Positions 51,676-58,485 of a stretch of 64,000 nucleotides of DNA are shown here, in pieces. The stretch covers positions 62,001 through 126,000 of the forward strand of contig NZ_VUMZ01000002.1 in the NCBI RefSeq assembly GCF_009695915.1. Reading direction: 5' to 3'. The translations under genes were made by a program, and so were the position numbers. Origin of the DNA: Hornefia butyriciproducens (lineage in GTDB: Bacteria > Bacillota > Clostridia > Peptostreptococcales > Anaerovoracaceae). How positions within the stretch are numbered: the first letter of the stretch is position 1; each line of letters opens with the position of its first letter. The notes beneath the pieces are model-generated. The model did no database searches and had not been told where the DNA came from. It saw nothing but the letters and a program-made list of their open reading frames with translations.

Positions 51676-52953
51676 ATGATAAAAGAAGTAAAGAACAATG
51701 TACTGTACTTTGACGGATGTAATACTGTGGAACTGGCGAAAAAGTACGGGACGCCGCTTTATGTCTATTCTGAGTCGGATATACACGCCCGAATCAGAGA
51801 ACTGAAGGAAACCTTTCTTGATCGATATCCCGGAGCCAGAGTAGCGTATGCTGGGAAAGCATTCCTTCCTCTGTCGATGGCGAGAATCATCAGAGATGAG
51901 GACATATGCGTAGACGTAGTATCGGGAGGAGAACTGTATACCGCACTGAAAGCGGGCGTTCCGGCGGAACACATTGAATTCAATGGAAATAACAAGCTGC
52001 GGAATGAGCTGGAGATGGCAGTGGAAAGTGAGATTGGCAGAATCATCGTCGACGGACTTCAGGAAATGAATGTCATCGAGGAAATCTGCAGAGCGAAGGG
52101 AAAGACTGCCCGCATCCTGATCCGGATTACGCCGAACGTCAAGGTCAGTTCCCATGACTACATCGTGACCGGAAAGAAGGACTCTAAATTCGGAATTCCT
52201 CAGGATGACGACATTCTGATGCCGCTGATTCGTCAGGCAATTGAATCTCCGGTTCTGGATTTCTACGGAATTCACTTTCATATCGGTTCGCAGCTCTTTG
52301 AAAATGAGTTCCATTTGGAGGCGACGCAGGTCGCACTGGAACTCGTGAAAAAGATTAAAGAAAAATTCGGCTATGACATCCGGGAAATCAATGTAGGAGG
52401 CGGTTTTGGCGCAACTTACACCGATGAAGAACGTAAACCGTATTCCTATTTCCTCGATCCCATCATGGAGAAGGTGACAGACTACTGCGGAAAAAATAAC
52501 CTGGTTAAGCCGGCAATCGCAATTGAACCCGGACGCAGTGTTGTTGCGGAGGCAGGAATTACGCTGTATACTGTAGGTGCAATCAAAGAAATTCCGGGAG
52601 TCAGGAAGTATGTCGCCGTTGACGGGGGAATGACTGACAATATCCGGCCTGCACTGTATCAGGCAGTATATACAGGCGTCGTTGCGAACAGAGCAAACGA
52701 ACCGAAAAAGGATACGTACACGATTTGCGGTAAATGCTGTGAATCCGGCGATATCGTGATAAAAGATCTGAAGGGGGCCGCTCCGCAGACCGGTGATATC
52801 TTTGTGGTATTCTCTACAGGGGCTTACGGCTATTCCATGGCGAGCAACTATAACAAAAATACAATTCCGGGGGTTGTATTCGTTCGGGAGGGTAGAGACC
52901 GTCTCGTGGTGAAGGCACAGAGTTACGAGGATATGATTTCCAGAGAGATATAA
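51676..52953 (+). CDS. lysA: Diaminopimelate decarboxylase
   Basis: A fold-III PLP enzyme of 425 residues that converts meso-DAP to lysine. PLP Lys 61 lies in VAYAGKAF; further marks are FHIGSQL, INVGGGFGATY, IEPGRSVVAEAG, and the substrate-site CGKCCESGD with Cys and Glu. The SD GGAGG is good. Its position in a sigma-54 operon with an LD-carboxypeptidase and without other lysine-biosynthesis genes suggests a salvage role. A related carboxynorspermidine- or ornithine-type decarboxylase is less likely given the CESGD motif and the neighbours. Confidence 0.92.
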   Translation: MIKEVKNNVLYFDGCNTVELAKKYGTPLYVYSESDIHARIRELKETFLDRYPGARVAYAGKAFLPLSMARIIRDEDICVDVVSGGELYTALKAGVPAEHIEFNGNNKLRNELEMAVESEIGRIIVDGLQEMNVIEEICRAKGKTARILIRITPNVKVSSHDYIVTGKKDSKFGIPQDDDILMPLIRQAIESPVLDFYGIHFHIGSQLFENEFHLEATQVALELVKKIKEKFGYDIREINVGGGFGATYTDEERKPYSYFLDPIMEKVTDYCGKNNLVKPAIAIEPGRSVVAEAGITLYTVGAIKEIPGVRKYVAVDGGMTDNIRPALYQAVYTGVVANRANEPKKDTYTICGKCCESGDIVIKDLKGAAPQTGDIFVVFSTGAYGYSMASNYNKNTIPGVVFVREGRDRLVVKAQSYEDMISREI

Positions 52954-52968
52954 AGGAGAGCAGAGTAC

Positions 52969-53355
52969 ATGAGCAGATTTGTACGGAAAACAAAAGGCTA
53001 TGATATTAAACAGGTGTTTGCTGATGAAAATTTTTCGTCCTGTCCGATCTGTGGAACAGGGACGCCGGAATGGCTCACCTCGTATAAATACCGGGGCCTG
53101 CTCAAATACTATCTGTTCAAGTGCAGCCACTGCGCCAGTGTTTTGTCAATCTCCGAAGCGGACGCTACCGGCTGGTCTTATACCAATGCATCGGTTTACG
53201 GCAAAATGAAGAGTAAGGATGGAAAGGAAGCCAGAACCAACTATATCCGTGTAGAAGAGATTGGCCTGGATATCCGCGATCCGTTGCTGCTGCGGCTGGA
53301 AAAGAGAGAGATTCCTATGGAGGAACTGAAAAACTATCGAAAAACCATAGAATGA
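52969..53355 (+). CDS. Zinc-ribbon-like protein, unknown
   Basis: A 128-residue soluble protein. Cys pairs in SCPICGTG (residues 24-27) and KCSHCASV form a four-cysteine zinc site. The rest is mixed, with EEIGLDIRDPLLLRLEKREIPMEELKNYRKTIE at the end. It is the last gene before the terminator and starts 15 bases after the decarboxylase gene. I do not recognise its family. Confidence 0.65.
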   Translation: MSRFVRKTKGYDIKQVFADENFSSCPICGTGTPEWLTSYKYRGLLKYYLFKCSHCASVLSISEADATGWSYTNASVYGKMKSKDGKEARTNYIRVEEIGLDIRDPLLLRLEKREIPMEELKNYRKTIE

Positions 53356-53383
53356 GATGAATTTCTCAGTCCCATAACAACAA

Positions 53384-53413
53384 GAAAGCCGCTGTCGGAT
53401 GACGGCGGCTTTT
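53384..53413 (+). terminator. Terminator of the 49383-53355 operon
   Basis: AAAGCCGC pairs with GCGGCTTT, with GTC/GAC inside; a short T-run (TTTT) overlaps the stem end. Confidence 0.8.
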
Positions 53414-53595
53414 CCGTGAACAAAAATATTCGGGCGAGTTTCCAGAAACCGCCCGTAACCTCTCCCGGAACCGTCCGGATTTCAGGATGAAGGATATCAG
53501 AATCCGGACACCGGTGCATTTTCTTTGTCGCCGCGGGAAAGGAATAATCGCAAAATTTGAAGTATTTCAACCGGTGTCTTCTTGTGACGGCAACT

Positions 53596-53611
53596 CGGCA
53601 TGATAAATGCT
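53596..53611 (+). promoter_or_regulatory. Weak sigma-54-like element before the D,D-carboxypeptidase gene
   Basis: CGGCATGATAAATGCT keeps the GG and GC pairs at the right spacing but misses two consensus bases. It lies 59 bases before the start codon. Confidence 0.35.
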
Positions 53612-53670
53612 ATGTATAAAAATATGTCAAAATGGTTACTGCCCAGAGTTACACAGAAACGGAGGAAGTG

Positions 53671-55428
53671 ATGAAAAGAAAATTAAGCTGTATCTTTCTG
53701 AGTCTTGCGCTGATGATTACCATGAGCGCGGGGCTGACCGGTACCGCCTATGCAGCGGACCAGGGAAACCGGGTGAACTACAAGGTCTCGGTCGACGGCA
53801 AGGATTATACTGTCAAAGGATATAATGCGTCCTATACCTATAATACTTACGTTTCTCTGCGGGATCTCTGTGCGTCTCTGAACGGAACGTCAAAAAACAT
53901 GAGCATGGAAAAAGTTGACGCGGAGGATCCTGAGGATGTTCAGTGGAATATCACGACCGGAAAGGATTACGCTCCCGTCGGGACAGAAAACAAACCGTTT
54001 GAAAGTGTGTATAAGGGCAGCTATGAGAACGACGATGTCGTGCTGGAAGCAGCCATATTTAACATTGACGGGAAAAAGCGGCAATACCGGATTTATTATC
54101 CGAAAACAGACAGCGGAGAGGCTACGGATGATCCGTATATGAAGCTGGTGGATCTCGGTCTGGTTTTCGGGATCAATGTCGATTATACCGATTATGACAG
54201 ACTGACCGTCAATACAAAATCGAATTTCTCGGTGGATATGAAAAAACTGGAAGAAGATGAATATTTCCATGATCTTGACGGTGTTTATCTGGGAAATGCG
54301 ACGACCGGGGAAAAGCTGTACTCCTGGGATGCGGATCATCAGACCGAAATCGCCAGCACCTCCAAGCTGATGACATTCCTTCTGGTCGAGGAGGCGATTC
54401 GGGACGGTAAGATCTCTTTGGACACCAGATACTCCATATCAGAGCATACAATGGAGGAGGCGAAATCAGAAGACAGCACCGGAATCTGCCGTAATAACTG
54501 GAAGACGGGAAAAGAAGTGACGGTACAGGATCTGATTGCGGGGATGCTGCTCCCGTCTGCAAATGAATGCGCAACGGCGCTTTCTGAAGTCGTGGCAGGG
54601 GCGTATGGCTGCAAAACCGATTTGGAAGCGAATTTTGTCAAAATGATGAACCGGAGAGCGAAAGAACTTGGACTGACCTCCGCGAAATTCATTAATCCCC
54701 ACGGTCTTCCTCAGTATGTGAAGAGTCAGACTACCGGCAAACGGCAGAACAAGATGAGTGCCGGCGATATGTTCCGGCTGACCAGTTATCTGATCCAGAA
54801 CTACAGGGCGCAGCTGACTTCATTTACGACGAAGGAACAGATTGAGGTACCCTCATTCGGTGAAGACGTATACGCCACTTCAACCTATCGCACTCTGATC
54901 TGGAACATGGGTGTGATCGGACTGAAGACCGGCACCACGAACCGTTCCGGCGCCTGCATCGTCACTGCGATCGACATCCCGTATAAGGGGCGGACGCAGA
55001 CAGTCGTATCGGTTGTGTTCGGCGCGGAGAATAATATGCAGCGCTATGAGGCCAGCAATATGCTGCTGAAATATGCACAGCAATACTATGAGAAGAAAGC
55101 TCTCGAGCCGTCGCTGCCGGAAATTTCCGTAGAACAAAAGGAAGTTCAGAAGACCGGAATCAGGCTGACTGCAGCGGCGAAGAAGAAGGCCGTCCGGCTG
55201 AAATGGAAAAAGCGGGGTTCCGCAAAGCTTACGGGATACTATGTCTATAAGGCGACAAAGAAAAACGGAAAGTATAAGAAAGTCGCGACAACAAAAAAGA
55301 CCGCTTATACAGTGAAAAAACTGAAATCCGGGAAAAAGGTTTACTACAAAGTAAGGGGCTACAAAAAAATCAACGGGAAGATCATCTTGACGAAATGGTC
55401 CAATGTTGTGAAGAAGGCAGCGAAATAG
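53671..55428 (+). CDS. Exported D-alanyl-D-alanine carboxypeptidase (S11) with extra domains
   Basis: A low-molecular-weight penicillin-binding protein (585 residues) that trims the terminal D-Ala from peptidoglycan stems. I start at ATG 53671 (GGAGGAAGTG upstream), which gives a clean signal peptide ending AYAA. Residues about 35-180 include a stalk-like domain (VSVDGKDYTVKGYNASYTYNTYVSLRDLC). The catalytic domain has SxxK in ASTSKLMTF, SxN in PSANECATALS and KTG in GLKTGTTNRSG. A Lys-rich Fn3-like domain ends the protein (AVRLKWKKRGSAKLTGYYVYK onward), similar to those of the L,D-transpeptidase and the C39-like protein; it probably binds the wall. Confidence 0.93.
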   Translation: MKRKLSCIFLSLALMITMSAGLTGTAYAADQGNRVNYKVSVDGKDYTVKGYNASYTYNTYVSLRDLCASLNGTSKNMSMEKVDAEDPEDVQWNITTGKDYAPVGTENKPFESVYKGSYENDDVVLEAAIFNIDGKKRQYRIYYPKTDSGEATDDPYMKLVDLGLVFGINVDYTDYDRLTVNTKSNFSVDMKKLEEDEYFHDLDGVYLGNATTGEKLYSWDADHQTEIASTSKLMTFLLVEEAIRDGKISLDTRYSISEHTMEEAKSEDSTGICRNNWKTGKEVTVQDLIAGMLLPSANECATALSEVVAGAYGCKTDLEANFVKMMNRRAKELGLTSAKFINPHGLPQYVKSQTTGKRQNKMSAGDMFRLTSYLIQNYRAQLTSFTTKEQIEVPSFGEDVYATSTYRTLIWNMGVIGLKTGTTNRSGACIVTAIDIPYKGRTQTVVSVVFGAENNMQRYEASNMLLKYAQQYYEKKALEPSLPEISVEQKEVQKTGIRLTAAAKKKAVRLKWKKRGSAKLTGYYVYKATKKNGKYKKVATTKKTAYTVKKLKSGKKVYYKVRGYKKINGKIILTKWSNVVKKAAK

Positions 55429-55591
55429 CTGTCAACACGGGGTTACCCGTTCGTCGGCGAAATTCGATGCAATCCCGTAGCAACGTATAGGGTATAACTG
55501 TCGGGGAGTGTTGTCGCATCCAGGGCGGTGAGCTCCCTGACTTTTTTACGGGGTACTTTTGCATGGCGCTGATAAACTATTAATGGAAAAC

Positions 55592-55626
55592 GACAGCCGC
55601 CCGGCACATCACACCGGACGGCTGTC
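55592..55626 (-). terminator. Terminator of the small exported protein gene
   Basis: Stem GACAGCCG-CCGG with its complement and a 9-base loop; on the minus strand TTTT follows. It may also stop the D,D-carboxypeptidase transcript. Confidence 0.75.
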
Positions 55627-55656
55627 ACTGCAGGAGCAAATAATGCGGGCGCTGTC

Positions 55657-56040
55657 TCAGTACTTCACGCATTTGAACTTATTGGCCTTCGCATATTTAT
55701 GGGCGGCGCTGCCTTTTTTGCCGTAGATCTTGAAGCCGGGTCTCTTTACAACTATGTCGATGGTGGTATTTTCTTCTTTGACCACGGTATACGTGATTCC
55801 TTCGTGTTCGACTGTCTCGGGCACGATCAGCTCTCTGTCATCGCCGCGATAACTGTCCAGCCGGACGCTGTGATCGGACGTATTGATAATCGTATATATA
55901 CAATTATCACTCATAAAGGACGTTTCGTCTTCCGCCATAGCCTTTTCGCCCATCACCGGCATCAGTGCCAGCATGAGCACCAGGGCCAGAATGATGGTCA
56001 GACCCTGTGCGGCAGTGTGTTTCAATCCATTCTTTTTCAT
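55657..56040 (-). CDS. Small exported protein with BspA-like C-terminus
   Basis: A 127-residue protein with a signal peptide (GLTIILALVLMLALMPVMG, cleavage near KAMAE). The mature part has a strand-rich stretch (RELIVPETVEHEGITYTVVKEE) like half a BspA-type leucine-rich repeat and ends IYGKKGSAAHKYAKANKFKCVKY, the common last unit of BspA-like repeat surface proteins. It looks like a minimal or truncated member. Function unknown. Confidence 0.65.
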   Translation of the reverse strand: MKKNGLKHTAAQGLTIILALVLMLALMPVMGEKAMAEDETSFMSDNCIYTIINTSDHSVRLDSYRGDDRELIVPETVEHEGITYTVVKEENTTIDIVVKRPGFKIYGKKGSAAHKYAKANKFKCVKY

Positions 56041-56076
56041 GATATTTTCCTCCTCCGGATCTCAGTCCGTTTTTCG

Positions 56077-56097
56077 AAAGTACCCGAAGGGTACTTT
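56077..56097. promoter_or_regulatory. Palindrome upstream of the small exported protein gene
   Basis: AAAGTACCC, three bases, GGGTACTTT. Only 36 bases from the start codon at 56040, so it may be an operator or leader hairpin. Confidence 0.45.
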
Positions 56098-56140
56098 GGT
56101 ACTTCGCGTATGAAGGCGCACCTCGGAGAATTGGTTTTTG

Positions 56141-56169
56141 TTGCCCGGGGGCCAAAGGGAAAGTATAAT
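56141..56169 (+). promoter_or_regulatory. Possible promoter upstream of the RhuM remnant and YkvA gene
   Basis: TTGCCC, 17 bases, TATAAT. Confidence 0.45.
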
Positions 56170-56213
56170 AGTAATACAGATGAATTTCTCAGAGGAGTAA
56201 GTGTATAGAAAAG

Positions 56214-56340
56214 ATGAATGAAGAGATGGATGATTCAACTGTCGCAAAATTTGCGACAGTGCAGAATGAAGACGGCGGAGAAGTTACACGAAATGTGAAA
56301 TATGTAATCTGCATATGATCACCAGAATATTGAAAGACTG
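56214..56340 (+). pseudogene. Remnant of a RhuM-family gene
   Basis: The frame from ATG 56214 reads MNEEMDDSTVAKFATVQ followed by NEDGGEVTRNVKY, which fits the middle of RhuM-family proteins (the segment before their YNLDMIISVGYRV motif). After NVKY the frame shifts by one base and continues as NLHMITRI. Only about 40 codons remain. The run includes a perfect 23-bp palindrome at 56238-56260, which arises from the codons for TVAKFAT. Confidence 0.5.
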
Positions 56341-56409
56341 AAAAGAATGAGGCTGTTTATATATTGACAGTATGATCTTTTGTACCCGACGATATAAGGA
56401 GGAACCGGC

Positions 56410-56847
56410 ATGCGGCATAATATGGCGAAGCACAGCAGACCCGGCACCCTGGAGATGCCGACGAAGAAACTCACGGAGAAATTCAATGAATTTCAGGAAA
56501 ATGCGAAGGAAATCCTGAAGGATGAGAACAGGATCGAGGATCTTCTGCTGCAGGCGCGGCAGAAACTGAAGGAACTGCCTGCTGGCGGAGACAAACTGGC
56601 GTACATACCGGAACTCATCCTGATGATTCACAGCTTTGTGCGAGGGGAATACACGGCGATTTCCATGCCGCATCTGGTTGCGATTGTGGCGGCGCTTATT
56701 TATTTTGTGACTCCCCTTGATGTAATTCCGGATACTGTTCCCGGCGCAGGTCTTCTGGACGATGCGGTTGTGGCGGGCGCCGTGGTGAAGTGGTGTCAGG
56801 ACGATATCGACAAATTTATGATATGGCTGGAAAATAAGCGTAAATAA
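56410..56847 (+). CDS. YkvA-like (DUF1232) membrane protein
   Basis: A 145-residue protein. Residues 15-70 are helical and charged; the DUF1232 core is ALIYFVTPLDVIPDTVPGAGLLDDAVVAGAVVKWC (residues 95-130), with its Pro-Leu-Asp-x-Ile-Pro-Asp motif between two short membrane helices. The family is widespread and its function unknown. An SD AAGGAGG precedes the ATG. Confidence 0.85.
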   Translation: MRHNMAKHSRPGTLEMPTKKLTEKFNEFQENAKEILKDENRIEDLLLQARQKLKELPAGGDKLAYIPELILMIHSFVRGEYTAISMPHLVAIVAALIYFVTPLDVIPDTVPGAGLLDDAVVAGAVVKWCQDDIDKFMIWLENKRK

Positions 56848-57076
56848 CGGCGCAGACCGTATGACGGAGCTGCCTGTGCGGACCGGTCGCGGATCATATG
56901 ACAGGGTCGACGTCTGTGCAGTGCGCCTCGCTGAACCCGGCGCACAGGTCCGATTTACACCAAATTTACATTTTTTTTACGGTAGGCATAGTTTTGTTGC
57001 GGAATTTATTGTAGAATAAGGTGGAGTTATTTTTCAGGAGCATTAAGCATTGAACACTAGAGTTAAGGAAAAGATT

Positions 57077-58198
57077 ATGAGAACACCAGAAGAATTACTT
57101 ACAACCCCCAGCAATTTCGGCAACATTGGTCTTGTGGCGACGGAGGGCGCGGAAGAACTGGCGAAGATGGTCGACGCCTATCTGCGCCGCTGGACAGGAG
57201 AGAATGCTGAATCATATCTGGTCAGCAGCAAATGTCCCCGCTTTTCATCCGGCGACGCCAAGGGCATGATCAACGAAACAGTGCGCGGACGCGATCTCTA
57301 TGTCTTTGTTGACGTCGGCAATTACGGATGCACTTACGACCTGTTTGGTTATGTCAATCATATGTCTCCGGACGATCATTACCAGGACATGAAGCGGCTG
57401 ATTCAGGCGGCGGCCGGAAAGGCGCACAGAATTTCCGTCATCATGCCGATTCTGTACGGGGGACGCCAGCACAAAAGAAGTTTCCGCGAGTCGCTGGACT
57501 GCGCCTGCATGCTGCAGGAACTTCAGACCATGGGCGTGACAAACCTGATCTGCTTTGACGCCCACGCCCCGATGATCCAGAACGCGGTGCCCCTGATGGG
57601 ATTTGACAATATCATTCCGTATTATCAGGTGCTGAAAAAGCTGAAACGGACCTTTCCCGACCTGAAATGCCGCAAGGAAAAGTTCATGATGGTCAGCCCC
57701 GACGAAGGTGCGATGAACCGGAACATGTATTATTCCTCTGTTCTGGGCGTGGACCTGGGGATGTTCTACAAACGACGGGATTACGCAACTATGGTGAACG
57801 GACATAATCCCATCGTCGCCCATGAATATCTGGGCGCGTCAGTGGAGGGGAAGGACATTTTCATCACCGATGATATCATTTCCTCCGGCGAATCCATGCT
57901 GGACATTGCCTATGAGCTGAAGCGCAGAAAGGCCGGCAACATTTACTGCTATGCGACCTACGGTCTCTTTACCAACGGACTTGCGGAGTTTGACAAAGCC
58001 TATGAAGAGGGCGTAATCAAGGGCATTCTCTGCACGAACCTGACTTATCGCAAGCCGGAGCTTGTGAACAAAGAGTGGTTCTACGAGGTGGACGTCTCCA
58101 AATATGTGTCCTACCTCATTGCGGCGCTGAACGGTGATATCTCCGTCAGCGATATTATCGATCCCAGAACGAAAATCGCTGCACTGCTGAAGGAGTAA
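57077..58198 (+). CDS. prs: Ribose-phosphate pyrophosphokinase, long Clostridial form
   Basis: PRPP synthetase, making phosphoribosyl pyrophosphate from ribose-5-phosphate and ATP. At 373 residues it belongs to the long form found in many Clostridia. Marks: FVDVGNYGCTYDLFGYVNHMSPDDHYQDMKRLI, YGGRQHKRSFRESLDC, CFDAHAPMIQNAVP, SPDEGAMNRNMYYS and the PRPP loop DIFITDDIISSGESMLD. I take ATG 57077 (AAGGA upstream); a TTG at 57050 after AGGAG is an alternative that adds nine residues. It stands alone. Confidence 0.92.
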   Translation: MRTPEELLTTPSNFGNIGLVATEGAEELAKMVDAYLRRWTGENAESYLVSSKCPRFSSGDAKGMINETVRGRDLYVFVDVGNYGCTYDLFGYVNHMSPDDHYQDMKRLIQAAAGKAHRISVIMPILYGGRQHKRSFRESLDCACMLQELQTMGVTNLICFDAHAPMIQNAVPLMGFDNIIPYYQVLKKLKRTFPDLKCRKEKFMMVSPDEGAMNRNMYYSSVLGVDLGMFYKRRDYATMVNGHNPIVAHEYLGASVEGKDIFITDDIISSGESMLDIAYELKRRKAGNIYCYATYGLFTNGLAEFDKAYEEGVIKGILCTNLTYRKPELVNKEWFYEVDVSKYVSYLIAALNGDISVSDIIDPRTKIAALLKE

Positions 58199-58205
58199 CG
58201 CAGCC

Positions 58206-58295
58206 GAAGAGACTTTATCGGCCGGAGAAACTGTGCCTGCCGGAGAGACTGTGCCGATTGGAGAAACTCCACCGACCGGAGAGACTGTGTCGACT
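58206..58295. repeat. 18-bp tandem repeat, five copies
   Basis: Copies at 58206, 58224, 58242, 58260 and 58278 share GGAGA(A/G)ACT. The block starts eight bases after the prs stop codon, out of its frame. The rest of 58296-58485 shows no gene. Confidence 0.85.
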
Positions 58296-58485
58296 TGCGG
58301 GTGCTTTATTTGTGCAATCGGAAACGGGCATCCGCCGGCAAACCGGCGAAACTGAGTGACAAACCCGCAGAGATAGGCATTAAATAAATCGAAACAAACC
58401 GAGGGCGGATTCCGAAAAAGAGAGTCCGCTCTTTTCATGCGCCGTGAAAAATGGTACAATGTCTTAATCAAAGGGAGGAATGGAT

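Noticed and set aside
51508-53130. 540-codon open frame on the minus strand over the lysA gene
   Set aside because: The + strand has clear LysA motifs and SD; the minus frame shows no family pattern.
55429-55591. Cyclic-di-GMP (GEMM) riboswitch, suggested by a GGGGTTACCC segment
   Set aside because: The other conserved parts are missing and the segment lies after a stop codon with no gene following in the right direction.
56848-57076. Sigma-54 element before the PRPP synthetase gene (GGCATA ... TTGC)
   Set aside because: The distance between GG and GC is two bases too long.
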